A stretch of 38,876 bases of DNA. Origin: Clostridia bacterium (lineage in GTDB: Bacteria; Bacillota; Clostridia; UMGS1883). Below the pieces are notes generated by a model that worked only from the letters and a program-made list of their open reading frames with translations, was not told where the DNA came from and searched no databases. The translations under genes and the position numbers were made by a program. Position 1 is the stretch's first letter. The number at the start of each line of letters is the position of its first letter. This document shows positions 8,315-18,272 of this stretch, piece by piece. Where the stretch lies: positions 1 to 38,876 of the forward strand of contig JAFQLL010000065.1 of assembly GCA_017414645.1 (NCBI GenBank), written 5' to 3'.

Positions 8315-8343
8315 ATTATACTATTAATTAACCGAGATTTCAA
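8315..8343 (-). promoter_or_regulatory. Sigma-A promoter of the seven-gene operon
   Basis: TTGAAA (8338-8343) and TATAAT (8315-8320) are spaced by 17 bases on the minus strand, 41 bases upstream of the lipoprotein ATG. No further terminator or strong promoter is visible until 1251. Confidence 0.85.
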
Positions 8344-8395
8344 CTAATTTATCGCAAATTCTTTGTTTTTGTCACGAAAAACATTTTTGCTTCTA

Positions 8396-8430
8396 CACAA
8401 AAAGCAGGATGGAAACCCATCCTGCTTTTA
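8396..8430 (-). terminator. Terminator of the large SLH protein gene
   Basis: AAAGCAGGATGG (8401-8412) pairs perfectly with CCATCCTGCTTT (8417-8428) around a 4-base loop, followed by TTTTTGTGT on the minus strand. It lies 14 bases after the stop codon. Confidence 0.85.
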
Positions 8431-8441
8431 AATGTTAATTA

Positions 8442-11129
8442 TTAGTTTTTGCCAAGGTATTCGTAAAGACGAACAGCAATTGTAGCAACTGTCTGGCGGT
8501 CAACCTTGTTCTTGGGTAAGAACTGACCGAACTGGTCACCTGTCATGATGCCTGTCTTGTTAACAGCCGCAACGTAAATTCTTGCCCACATAGAGATGGA
8601 AGCACCATCTGCAAACAAGAATGCATCGTTTTCTTCGCCTGTTACATTAAGAATTCTGGAAACCATAACGGCAATTTCTTCACGTGTAATGTAGTTGGAA
8701 GGAGCAAAGATTGTTTCGCTCATACCGTTTACATAGCCTGCCTTGTATGCAGCCATTACGTAGCCATAGTGCCAGTCAGAGGGTGTAACGTCAGTAAACT
8801 TCTGTTCATATGCAGATGCATCGGTGTTAAGACCAAGAATTCTGCAGATGATTGTTGTAAATTCTGCTCTTGTGATTTCTCTCTTAGGCTCGAACCAGCC
8901 CTGTGCTGTACCGCTCATAAGGCCATAGTCGTGCGCCTTATTTACGTTTGCTACTGCCCAAGTGTCAATGTTGGTGTCAGGATAGTACTTGGAAGGACCG
9001 GGAACGAAGGATTCTTCTTCCTTGGGAACTGTTTCATATTCACCGGGTTCCCAGGTGTTTTCTTCCTCAGGCTCTGTAGGTCTTGTTTCCCAGGTTTCAT
9101 CTTCTTCTGTTGCTTTTTCCATCTTTGCTTCAAGCTCTTCCTTACAATCCTTACAAACTTCGCGTTCCTTGTTCTTGTAAACAACTGTGTAAACCTTGTT
9201 TGTGCCTTCGCCGCAGTATTCGCATTCGAAGTCGTACTCGGGTTCTGTCTTCTTTTCTGTGGATGTACCTGTTGTAGTCTTTGATGCACCTGTGTACTTA
9301 AGCTCAACGCTGCCAAATACAGCAGAGGGGCATTCGTCAGCCTTTACAGCAACCTGTTCACCCCAGGAAAGAGTGTATGTGCCCTTGTACTCAACTGTGG
9401 GAAGAGTAACTCTACCGTCAGCATTTGTGTTGAGGGGCTTGTTGTTGTATTCATCACCATCAAAGTATACGTCCAAATCGTCGATGGCATTTGTCATATC
9501 GGCATCAGAATAGAAGTATGCATAAACCTTCTTTTCTGTTTCAAGGTCGCCGTCGATCTTGCAGTAAACGAGCGGAACTGTGTCCTCGTCACCAAAGTAG
9601 AAGAGGATTTCGTCGTTGGGGTAAATTTCAACCTCTTCAAGGTCATCCTCGGGTGTGTAAATGTCGTCATTTACAGCAACGTACCAACCACTGTCACGAA
9701 CGATGTCGCCGTTTTCGTTGGAGTAGCCTGTTGTGGACTTGGATTCAAAATATGTGAAGTTTGTTTCGTCGTTGTTTGTTTCGTAGTCGATGTCTTCGTC
9801 TTCCAATACTTCAACCATGAAGTTGTAAAGGTCGAATTCATCGATCTTAGCACTCTTTGTTCTCTGAAGAAGAGTCTTATGAGCGCCTTCAATTCTTACA
9901 TAAGCCTGAACAGTACCTTCACGGTCTGTCATAAGTTCTTCCTTAACTGTTACCATTGTGAGAGGCTTGCTGGAAGACTGATAGCCGCCAACCATAACTT
10001 CGCCACCCTGGTAGGATGTGATCCAGCTTGCTGTTACTGTAGAAGACTTGAATACGTATTCACCGTCAGCATTTGTTGTCTTTGCAGTACCCTTGCTGTC
10101 GGAGCCACGCTTAAGAAGGTAAATCTTTGCGCCCTTAACGGGGTCTTCAGATACCTGTTCGCCGTTTTCGTCGAAAAGTCTGTTCTTTACTGTAATAGTA
10201 ACTTCGTCCTTAACACTGATATAATCGGGAGAAATGTCAATTACAGGGTAACCTACTTCACCGGGGACACCATAGAAAACAACAATTTCGTCGCCGCCCT
10301 TAACTTCGTCTGTCCAGTCGCCGTCGTAGTCAGCATGTTCGCCGTTCATGATGTAAGCCCATTCACAGTCTTCATAATATCTGCTTGTGGAGTTGTCCTT
10401 AAGTGTGTATGTAGAGCCTGTAGCTGTAGAAGCAACAGCTGTAACCTTTGTCTTGGAAGACTTGTACTCACGGTCTGCTTCGTCGAGAACGTATTCAACA
10501 ACCTCTAAAACAGTGGGCTTCTTAACGCTGTCAAGATTTACAACTGTTTCGTCGATGTAACGCTCTGTTAAGCCTTCAATCCATACAGTAACCTTGTTGG
10601 AGCCGTCGTCAACGCTTGTTGATGTGTTGCTCTTCTTGATAAGGAAGCTGTCAGCATAAAGCTCTTCGTTTGTATCGTCGTCGTAAACAGTAACGTCGTA
10701 TTCCGCACCTACAGATGCATCTTCAAGGTCAAAGGAAATACCTGTTGTCTTGAACTTGGATGCAGAAATAATATCGGAGAATTCAACTCTGTCGTCTTCG
10801 CAGATGATTTCAACGCGAACTACAGAAACGTCGCCTGTAACTGTACCCTTTACAACTACAGTTCCGTTGGGATAGTAGGCGTTGGAAAGGCTTACGTTAG
10901 CAGACTTTTCTTCCTCTTCTTCCTCAGTAGTTTCTTCTTCAGTTTCTTCTTCAGTTTCTTCTTCGGTTTCCTCTTCGGTTTCTTCCTCAGTAGGTTCCGT
11001 TTCAGGTGTTGTCGCCTCTGTTGTGGGTTCTTCTTCACTGCCTGTACCCTCTTCAGCAAAAACGCTTACAGAGCACACAGAAAGAACCATGCACATAGCA
11101 AGAAGCAACGCCAATAATTTTTTTGTCAT
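8442..11129 (-). CDS. Large SLH surface protein with DUF4430-like domains and zinc ribbon
   Basis: An 895-residue secreted protein. Signal peptide residues 1-25; Thr/Glu-rich acidic stalk about 27-75 with EEET repeats; an Ig-like segment about 76-165; two DUF4430/transcobalamin-C-like domains (about 178-287 and 403-513, the first containing EWAYIMNGEHAD); Ig-like carboxypeptidase-regulatory-type segments between and after (about 295-395 and 518-610); a CxxC...CxxC knuckle (about 635-661); a second acidic linker; and three SLH repeats (about 715-895). It is anchored non-covalently to the wall. Function is unknown; DUF4430 domains often bind ligands or partner proteins on the cell surface. It has its own promoter (11185-11213) and terminator and an AAGGAGGG ribosome site. 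Confidence 0.88.
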   Translation of the reverse strand: MTKKLLALLLAMCMVLSVCSVSVFAEEGTGSEEEPTTEATTPETEPTEEETEEETEEETEEETEEETTEEEEEEKSANVSLSNAYYPNGTVVVKGTVTGDVSVVRVEIICEDDRVEFSDIISASKFKTTGISFDLEDASVGAEYDVTVYDDDTNEELYADSFLIKKSNTSTSVDDGSNKVTVWIEGLTERYIDETVVNLDSVKKPTVLEVVEYVLDEADREYKSSKTKVTAVASTATGSTYTLKDNSTSRYYEDCEWAYIMNGEHADYDGDWTDEVKGGDEIVVFYGVPGEVGYPVIDISPDYISVKDEVTITVKNRLFDENGEQVSEDPVKGAKIYLLKRGSDSKGTAKTTNADGEYVFKSSTVTASWITSYQGGEVMVGGYQSSSKPLTMVTVKEELMTDREGTVQAYVRIEGAHKTLLQRTKSAKIDEFDLYNFMVEVLEDEDIDYETNNDETNFTYFESKSTTGYSNENGDIVRDSGWYVAVNDDIYTPEDDLEEVEIYPNDEILFYFGDEDTVPLVYCKIDGDLETEKKVYAYFYSDADMTNAIDDLDVYFDGDEYNNKPLNTNADGRVTLPTVEYKGTYTLSWGEQVAVKADECPSAVFGSVELKYTGASKTTTGTSTEKKTEPEYDFECEYCGEGTNKVYTVVYKNKEREVCKDCKEELEAKMEKATEEDETWETRPTEPEEENTWEPGEYETVPKEEESFVPGPSKYYPDTNIDTWAVANVNKAHDYGLMSGTAQGWFEPKREITRAEFTTIICRILGLNTDASAYEQKFTDVTPSDWHYGYVMAAYKAGYVNGMSETIFAPSNYITREEIAVMVSRILNVTGEENDAFLFADGASISMWARIYVAAVNKTGIMTGDQFGQFLPKNKVDRQTVATIAVRLYEYLGKN
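10929..10988. repeat. Five 12-bp tandem repeats encoding EEET stalk
   Basis: Five consecutive 12-base units of the form AGTTTCTTCTTC (plus strand; later units carry single-base changes) encode repeated Glu-Glu-Glu-Thr in the acidic stalk of the large SLH protein. The whole-codon unit length lets copy number change without a frameshift. Confidence 0.85.
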
Positions 11130-11184
11130 TTAAATACCCTCCTTACAGGATTAAAAAATTAACAACATAAGAATTACCTTTTAT

Positions 11185-11213
11185 AGTATAACACATAACA
11201 AACAGGATTTCAA
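11185..11213 (-). promoter_or_regulatory. Sigma-A promoter of the large SLH gene
   Basis: TTGAAA (11208-11213) and TATACT (11185-11190) are 17 bases apart on the minus strand, about 55 bases upstream of the ATG at 11129. Confidence 0.8.
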
Positions 11214-11271
11214 CCACAAAATGTAGTCCAATTCTTACCGTTGTTCCCCTATATAATACATTTCAAAGAGC

Positions 11272-11300
11272 AAAAAAGTTGCACTGGGTGCAACTTTTTT
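11272..11300 (-). terminator. Terminator of the hrcA-rsmE heat-shock operon
   Basis: AAAAAAGTTGCAC pairs with GTGCAACTTTTTT around a 3-base loop, immediately after the rsmE stop codon (11304-11306). A/T runs on both sides could make it bidirectional. Confidence 0.9.
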
Positions 11301-11303
11301 TGT

Positions 11304-12029
11304 TTAATTCATGTCGCCTGCAATATAAAGGCACAATGCAGAAGCTATAAGCCCTGCCGTTTCGGTGCGGAGTATGCGTTTTCCGAGAGTTACCCTTTTA
11401 ATGCCTGCCTGTTCTGCCTTTTCTACCTCATTTGGCTCAAAGCCGCCCTCGGGGCCAATGATAATGCCAAGGGTTTCAATGTGTTCGGGAAGAGCCTCGG
11501 AAAGGCGGCCGTCCTTTTCACATTCGTAGGGAATTATGGCAGCATCCATTTCTTTCATCATTTCAACGGCTTTATCAAAGCTTATTGGAGAAGACACCTC
11601 AGGCACATACGCCCTGCCGCACTGCTTTGCCGCTTCAAAGGCAATGCGCTGAAGGCGTTCTATTTTCGCTTCCTTGTCGATTTTTGCCACAATGCGCTTT
11701 GTGTTAACAGGCACAATGCGTGTAACGCCTAATTCTGTTGCCTTCTGAATAATCATATCCATTTTAGGGTTTTTGGGAATGCCCTGAAAAAGTGTAATTT
11801 TAAGCTTGGGCTCAGTTTCGGAAGGATATCTTCTGACAGCCTTTACGAAAACTTCCTTTCCGTTGATAGCTTCAATTTCGCCATCGGCACAGTTTCCTTC
11901 GCCGTCAAAAAGAGTAAGCTTTTCTCCCTCCTTCATGCGAAGGACCTTTATCATATGATTGGCTTCTTCCCCGCTTACCACAATTGGGTCAGAGGAAAAA
12001 GCTTCCTTGTCCACAAAAAAGTTAGCCAT
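11304..12029 (-). CDS. rsmE: 16S rRNA m3U1498 methyltransferase RsmE
   Basis: This 241-residue SPOUT methyltransferase methylates N3 of U1498 in 16S rRNA using S-adenosylmethionine. Diagnostic motifs are IIGPEGGFEPNEVEKA (about residues 186-202) and the C-terminal TLGKRILRTETAGLIA knot motif (about 211-226); the N-terminal PUA-like region contains GEEANHMIKVLRMKEGE. Length is normal. It lies 9 bases downstream of prmA and is the last gene of the dnaK operon, an arrangement common in Clostridia. Confidence 0.95.
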   Translation of the reverse strand: MANFFVDKEAFSSDPIVVSGEEANHMIKVLRMKEGEKLTLFDGEGNCADGEIEAINGKEVFVKAVRRYPSETEPKLKITLFQGIPKNPKMDMIIQKATELGVTRIVPVNTKRIVAKIDKEAKIERLQRIAFEAAKQCGRAYVPEVSSPISFDKAVEMMKEMDAAIIPYECEKDGRLSEALPEHIETLGIIIGPEGGFEPNEVEKAEQAGIKRVTLGKRILRTETAGLIASALCLYIAGDMN

Positions 12030-12038
12030 ACCCTTCTC

Positions 12039-12992
12039 CTATCTGCATACAAAGGCAAACCAGTCGCCATCGTGCTTAATTTCGAGAATTTCAAAGCCGT
12101 TTGCTTCCAGAGCCTGCTTCACTTCTTCCATGCGGAAGTCGATAATGCCCGAAGTAATGAAGTAGCCGCCCTCTTTCATGAAGCTTCGCACCTTTTCGGA
12201 AAGAGGAATTATAACATCGGCTACAATGTTTGCAACAACAATGTCGTACTTTTCGCTTGCCAATCTTTCGCAGAGCTTTGTGTCAGAAAGCACGTTGCCG
12301 CATTCGACGGTGTACACGTCCCGTGTTACGTTGTTGAGTGCTGCATTTTCGTATGCAATTTTTTCGCAGTTAGGGTCAATGTCAACAGCGTAGGCATACT
12401 TTGCACCTAAAAGAAGTGCAATTACCGACAAAATTCCGCTTCCGCAGCCTAAGTCGGCAACGGTGCAGCCTTTTGTAACAGCCTTTTCCAAGGCTTCAAC
12501 ACACATGCGTGTTGTTTCGTGCTGGCCCGAACCAAAGGTCATGCCGGGATCAATTTCAAAAACCAGCTTGCCTTCCGTGTTCTCCACTTCTTCCCAATGG
12601 GGCTTGATGATAATGTTATCGCCTACGTAAAGTGGCTTGAAATACTGGCGCCAGTTGTTTTCCCAGTCCTCCTGGGCAAGGTTTTTAATGCTTACAGACA
12701 AGCTGCCGTATTCTTCGCACTTTATTTTTTTCAGCGCTTCGTTAATTGAAAGAAGAATTTCGGAAGCCTTTGCATCCTCTTCTATGTAGGTTTTCACCTT
12801 TGTGGGGCCTTGCCTTTCGTTGTAAAGGTCCTCGTCTACATAGTCCCAGTATTGCTTGTTTTCGTCAAGAAAAGTGTTGAAATCGTCTTTATCTTCAATT
12901 TCGAAGCCTTCTATGCCTATTGCCGTTAAAGCTGCACATACACTGTCGATACCGTATTTTGTTGTTTCGATAGAAATCTGAAGCCAATTCAT
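12039..12992 (-). CDS. prmA: Ribosomal protein L11 methyltransferase PrmA
   Basis: A 317-residue class I methyltransferase that trimethylates ribosomal protein L11. The N-terminal substrate-recognition domain (about 1-110) is followed by a Rossmann core with motif DLGCGSGILSVIALLLGA (about 180-197), VDIDPN, and the catalytic-loop-like VVANIVADVI (about 252-261). MTFGSGQHETT (about 150-160) is also typical. Length matches the family. It lies between dnaJ (22-base gap) and rsmE. Confidence 0.95.
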   Translation of the reverse strand: MNWLQISIETTKYGIDSVCAALTAIGIEGFEIEDKDDFNTFLDENKQYWDYVDEDLYNERQGPTKVKTYIEEDAKASEILLSINEALKKIKCEEYGSLSVSIKNLAQEDWENNWRQYFKPLYVGDNIIIKPHWEEVENTEGKLVFEIDPGMTFGSGQHETTRMCVEALEKAVTKGCTVADLGCGSGILSVIALLLGAKYAYAVDIDPNCEKIAYENAALNNVTRDVYTVECGNVLSDTKLCERLASEKYDIVVANIVADVIIPLSEKVRSFMKEGGYFITSGIIDFRMEEVKQALEANGFEILEIKHDGDWFAFVCR

Positions 12993-13014
12993 AAGTCACA
13001 CAGCCTTTCTGCTG

Positions 13015-14178
13015 TTATTTATTGAAATAGTCTTTAATTTTACTGCTCCACTTTTTCTGCTGATTGTAATTCTTTTCGTTGGTTTCTTCAGCAAATTTCA
13101 TGAGAGCCTCGCGCTGCTTGGGGTTAAGGTTTTTGGGTGTTTCCACAATAACCGTTACATACTGGTCGCCACGTGCATTGCTATTTCCGGGGTACGGAAT
13201 GCCAACACCCTTTAAGCGGAACTTTGTACCGCTCTGTGTGCCCTCGGGGATGGTGTGCATTTTTTTGCCGTCAAGGGTGGGCACTTCAATTTCACAGCCC
13301 AAGGCTGCCTGTACAAAGGAAATTGGCATTTCAACGTAAACGTCGCAATCGTCCCTTTCAAAAATGGGATGGCGCTTTATGTTGATTGTAACGTACAAGT
13401 CACCGTTAGGCCCGCCGTTTTCACCTGCATCGCCCTTGGTGCGCACTCTTACAGACTGAGAGTCGTTAACGCCTGCAGGAATGTTAATTGTTATTTTATC
13501 GCTCTTACGGTTTTTGCCTGCACCCTGACATTCGGGGCAACGCTCTTTTATAACGGTACCCTTGCCCCGGCATTCGGGACAGGTGGTGTTTGTCTGAATT
13601 TGGCCGAAGGGTGTGTTCTGAACGCTTCTTACCTGACCACGGCCACCACAACGGGAGCAGTTTTCCGCCTTTGTGCCAACCTTGGCACCACTGCCTGAGC
13701 ACGCTTCGCAGTTTTCAAGGCGCGACACCCTTACCTCTTTTGTGCAACCGAAGGCTGCTTCTTCAAAGGTAAGGTCGATATGTGCACGAATGTCTCTGCC
13801 CTTCTGGGGAGCATTTCTGCGGCTTGAGGAACCGCCGCCAAAGCCTCCGCCGAAGAAGGAACCGAAAATGTCGCCTAAGTCGCCCATGTCGAAGCCGCCA
13901 AAGCCTCCGCCGAAGCCACCGTAGCCGCCACCTGCTCCTCCGTCAACGCCTGCATGGCCAAACTGGTCGTAGCGAGCCTTTTTCTCTTCGTCGGACAAAA
14001 CAGAATATGCCTCGCCCACCTCCTTGAACTTTTCAGCCGCTTCGGGATTATCTTTATTTAAATCGGGGTGGTATTGCTTTGCAAGCTTTCTGTATGCCTT
14101 TTTAATTTCATCGGCACTTGCACTTTTGTCAATACCCAGCACCTCATAATAGTCTCTTTTATCTGCCAAAATAGTCAC
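13015..14178 (-). CDS. dnaJ: Chaperone DnaJ
   Basis: A 387-residue type I DnaJ, the Hsp40 co-chaperone that stimulates DnaK ATPase. It shows a J domain (about residues 8-70) with the HPD motif in KQYHPDL, a Gly/Phe-rich region (about 80-130), four CxxCxGxG zinc motifs ([32 protein letters not shown]; about 158-228) and the C-terminal substrate-binding domains. All key residues are present. It is separated from dnaK by 60 bases containing a strong hairpin (14196-14222). Confidence 0.97.
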   Translation of the reverse strand: MTILADKRDYYEVLGIDKSASADEIKKAYRKLAKQYHPDLNKDNPEAAEKFKEVGEAYSVLSDEEKKARYDQFGHAGVDGGAGGGYGGFGGGFGGFDMGDLGDIFGSFFGGGFGGGSSSRRNAPQKGRDIRAHIDLTFEEAAFGCTKEVRVSRLENCEACSGSGAKVGTKAENCSRCGGRGQVRSVQNTPFGQIQTNTTCPECRGKGTVIKERCPECQGAGKNRKSDKITINIPAGVNDSQSVRVRTKGDAGENGGPNGDLYVTINIKRHPIFERDDCDVYVEMPISFVQAALGCEIEVPTLDGKKMHTIPEGTQSGTKFRLKGVGIPYPGNSNARGDQYVTVIVETPKNLNPKQREALMKFAEETNEKNYNQQKKWSSKIKDYFNK

Positions 14179-14195
14179 CCTGCCTTACGCACGAT

Positions 14196-14222
14196 GAAGT
14201 CGGACAAATTTTGCCCGACTTC
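14196..14222 (-). other. dnaK-dnaJ intercistronic hairpin
   Basis: GAAGTCGG and CCGACTTC form an 8-bp stem that continues inward with further pairs (GCAAA with TTTGT, including one G-T). No T run follows, so it looks like an mRNA stability or processing hairpin rather than a terminator. Confidence 0.55.
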
Positions 14223-14238
14223 CGCGCTTTAGTATATT

Positions 14239-16065
<1,827 letters not shown>

Positions 16066-16103
16066 CTACTTCCTTTCGAAATTAAAAAATCTGTAAATAT
16101 GTT

Positions 16104-16616
16104 TTAGTTAGCAACCTTAACCATACTGTAACGGATAATGCGCTCGCCCATTTTGTAGCCCTTCTGGAACTCTTCAACAATTTCGTTTTCGCCGAAATTT
16201 TCGTCGTCAACATGCATTACCGCATTGTGGAAATTAGGGTTGAACTTTTCGCCCAGTGCAGGAATTTCTTCAACGCCTGCAGCCTTAAGTGTTTCCACAA
16301 ACTGCTTTGAAATCATTTTAATGCCTTCGTATACGGGGTCGTCGCCCACGCTCTGAAGTGCTCGCTCTAAGTTGTCAAGCACAGGCAGGAAGGATGAAAT
16401 TACACTTACCTTTGCTTCGGGGTAAATAGCTTCCTTTTCCTTTGCTGTACGCTTTCTGTAGTTATCATATTCAGCTACAAGCCTTAAATATTTGTCATTA
16501 AGCTCTTCCAGCTCTTTTTGAGAAGAATTTTCTTCTGTCTCTTCAACTACTTCTGCTTCTTCGGGAGCATTTTCTTCTGTCTGAAGAATTTCTTCTTCGT
16601 TTTTCTTCTTTGACAT
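16104..16616 (-). CDS. grpE: Nucleotide exchange factor GrpE
   Basis: A 170-residue GrpE, the exchange factor for DnaK. The Glu-rich N-terminus and long coiled coil (about residues 30-65, with DKYLRLVAEYDNYRKRTAKEKE) lead into the beta-wing domain (about 115-170, with GEKFNPNFHNAVM and FQKGYKMGERIIRYSMVKVA). The start at 16616 is preferred because GAGGTGA lies 6 bases upstream; a longer frame to 16667 would overlap the end of hrcA and lacks such a site. Confidence 0.95.
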   Translation of the reverse strand: MSKKKNEEEILQTEENAPEEAEVVEETEENSSQKELEELNDKYLRLVAEYDNYRKRTAKEKEAIYPEAKVSVISSFLPVLDNLERALQSVGDDPVYEGIKMISKQFVETLKAAGVEEIPALGEKFNPNFHNAVMHVDDENFGENEIVEEFQKGYKMGERIIRYSMVKVAN

Positions 16617-16626
16617 TGTTTCACCT

Positions 16627-17670
16627 CTATTCTTCGTTATAGAAAACTGCAGTAAGAATTGTTTCAAGCTGAGCGTTTATGGTTTCCAGCGATGAAACTA
16701 TTCGTGCATAGTCCATTCTGGTGGGGCCTATAACGCCTATTTTACCGCTTAAAATTCCGCCTGCATGGTAGTTTGCAAGCACAATACTTGTGTCACGCAT
16801 TTCTTCAAGGCCTGCTTCGTCGCCGATAATGATTTTAACGTCACTGTCGCCGCCTGTTGTAAGAGCAAGCACCTTGTTGGCATTTTCACGATTGTCGATA
16901 AACCTTAAAAAGTCTCTCGCACGGTCGATGTCACAGAATTCGGGGTGGTTTAAAATGTTGGACGCACCGCCAACATACACCTCGGTGATGTTGTTCTGCA
17001 AGCATTCGAGCACAAAGTCTAACACAACCTTTAAAAAGTCTTTATACTGACCCATGGCTCCGTATATGAGCATTATTCTCGATTCGTCAATGTCCTTGGC
17101 GCCTAAGCCTGCAAGCTGTGAATTTAAAAAGTCGGATATGGCATCGATTTCCCTGTAGGTTATCTTGCCCGATACCTTTACCTTTTTATTCCTTACACTG
17201 CCGCCGTCAAGCACAACAACAATCAATGCCAGGTTTTCTTCAATCATGAGCATTTTTACGTTTACAACCTTTGCGGATGCAACGGCGGGAAGTGTCATGA
17301 CAGTAGGACACTTTGTTATTTTTGAAATTATGTCGGAAACAACTGAAACAACGCTGTTTAAGTTAACGTAGCGCTGGTGCAGTGCACTGTTGAGGTTTTC
17401 AATCTCCTCTACGGTTGCGCTGTAGCGATGCATTAACGAGTCCACATAGAAGCGGTAGCCAAGCTGACTGGGCACTCTGCCTGCTGAGGTATGGGGCTTG
17501 TCGAGATAGCCCATTTCCTCTAAGTCTGCCATTTCGTTTCGTATTGTTGCGGCGCTTAAGCCAAGGTCGTGGTTTTTTGCAATGTTTCGTGAGCCTACAG
17601 GCTCTGCCGTTGCAATGTAGTCTTCAACGATTGCCTGAAGAATCATTTGTTTTCTTTTTCCTAAATCCAT
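16627..17670 (-). CDS. hrcA: Heat-inducible transcription repressor HrcA
   Basis: This 347-residue repressor of class I heat-shock genes has an N-terminal winged helix (about residues 1-75, with ATIRNEMADLEEMGYLDKPHTSAGRVPS, given here in part as the family signature), then GAF-like and dimerisation regions. It binds the CIRCE operator 17697-17723 just upstream, so it autoregulates the hrcA-grpE-dnaK-dnaJ-prmA-rsmE unit; in the family GroEL modulates its activity. Length and gene order are standard for Clostridia. The ATG at 17670 is preceded by GAGGTG. Confidence 0.97.
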   Translation of the reverse strand: MDLGKRKQMILQAIVEDYIATAEPVGSRNIAKNHDLGLSAATIRNEMADLEEMGYLDKPHTSAGRVPSQLGYRFYVDSLMHRYSATVEEIENLNSALHQRYVNLNSVVSVVSDIISKITKCPTVMTLPAVASAKVVNVKMLMIEENLALIVVVLDGGSVRNKKVKVSGKITYREIDAISDFLNSQLAGLGAKDIDESRIMLIYGAMGQYKDFLKVVLDFVLECLQNNITEVYVGGASNILNHPEFCDIDRARDFLRFIDNRENANKVLALTTGGDSDVKIIIGDEAGLEEMRDTSIVLANYHAGGILSGKIGVIGPTRMDYARIVSSLETINAQLETILTAVFYNEE

Positions 17671-17696
17671 AGAGTTTCACCTCTCTTCTTAGGTTG

Positions 17697-17723
17697 TTAG
17701 CACTCACCTTGCCTGAGTGCTAA
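17697..17723 (-). promoter_or_regulatory. CIRCE operator (HrcA binding site)
   Basis: Perfect consensus TTAGCACTC-N9-GAGTGCTAA between 17697 and 17723. It sits directly downstream of the promoter hexamers at 17728-17756, over the expected transcription start, so bound HrcA would block initiation. Confidence 0.97.
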
Positions 17724-17727
17724 CGAT

Positions 17728-17756
17728 AGGATACCATCTGTTGCCAAAAAAGTCAA
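17728..17756 (-). promoter_or_regulatory. Sigma-A promoter of the hrcA operon
   Basis: TTGACT (17751-17756) and TATCCT (17728-17733) are separated by 17 bases on the minus strand; the CIRCE operator follows four bases after the -10 hexamer. Confidence 0.88.
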
Positions 17757-17780
17757 TACCTGTTTATTAAAAATTTGTAA

Positions 17781-17814
17781 ACAAAGAAAAAAGAGACTGA
17801 AAACAGTCTCTTTT
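17781..17814 (-). terminator. Terminator of the pnuC-acetyltransferase unit
   Basis: AAAAGAGACTG (17789-17799) pairs with CAGTCTCTTTT (17804-17814) around a 4-base loop and is followed by a T-rich TTCTTTGT tail on the minus strand, about 30 bases after the acetyltransferase stop codon. Confidence 0.8.
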
Positions 17815-17845
17815 GTAGGGACCGGTGTTCTCGACGGTCCGTTAT

Positions 17846-18271
17846 TTAAATATCAAGTTCCATTTTTATATGCTCTATGCCGTCCTCCAAGAAAGGCTCC
17901 GAGGTCTGGTAAAAGCCCAGCTTTTCGTACATTTCTCGTGCGTAGGTCTGTGCTTCGATAACAATTTTTTCGGCAGAAAGCTTTTCCTTTGCTACTTTTA
18001 TTCCTTCCTTTAAAAGAAGTGTGCCTATTCCCTGTCTTCTCTTTAAGCTGAGCACTCTGCCTATGCGTACATCATCTTTTTTATAAACCCTGAGATAGCC
18101 TTGTATGCCATCTTCATCCTTAACATAAACATGAAAGGCGTTTTTGTCGATATCATCAAGCTCGCTGTAGGGGCAGTTCTGTTCCACAACAAAAACGTTT
18201 ACTCGTATTTTCAAAATATCGTATAACTCATCAAGAGACAGCTCGTTAAAGCTTTTAACAAAAATATTCAT
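17846..18271 (-). CDS. ElaA-like GNAT acetyltransferase
   Basis: A 141-residue GNAT-fold protein. The N-terminal LYDILKIRVNVFVVEQNCPYSELDDID is highly typical of the ElaA group (residue segment about 14-40), and RVLSLKRRQGIGTLLLKEGI (about 75-95) provides the acetyl-CoA-binding R/Q-x-x-G-x-G/A loop. The substrate is unknown. The start at 18271 is chosen because GGGAGGTAA lies just upstream; it almost abuts pnuC (stop at 18273), so both are probably expressed together from the pnuC leader. Confidence 0.88.
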   Translation of the reverse strand: MNIFVKSFNELSLDELYDILKIRVNVFVVEQNCPYSELDDIDKNAFHVYVKDEDGIQGYLRVYKKDDVRIGRVLSLKRRQGIGTLLLKEGIKVAKEKLSAEKIVIEAQTYAREMYEKLGFYQTSEPFLEDGIEHIKMELDI

Positions 18272-18272
18272 T

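Noticed and set aside
9879-10508. Long open frame of about 209 codons on the plus strand
   Set aside because: It lies entirely antisense to the large SLH gene, lacks a ribosome site and is Cys/Val rich with no domain; it is a shadow of that gene's codon use.
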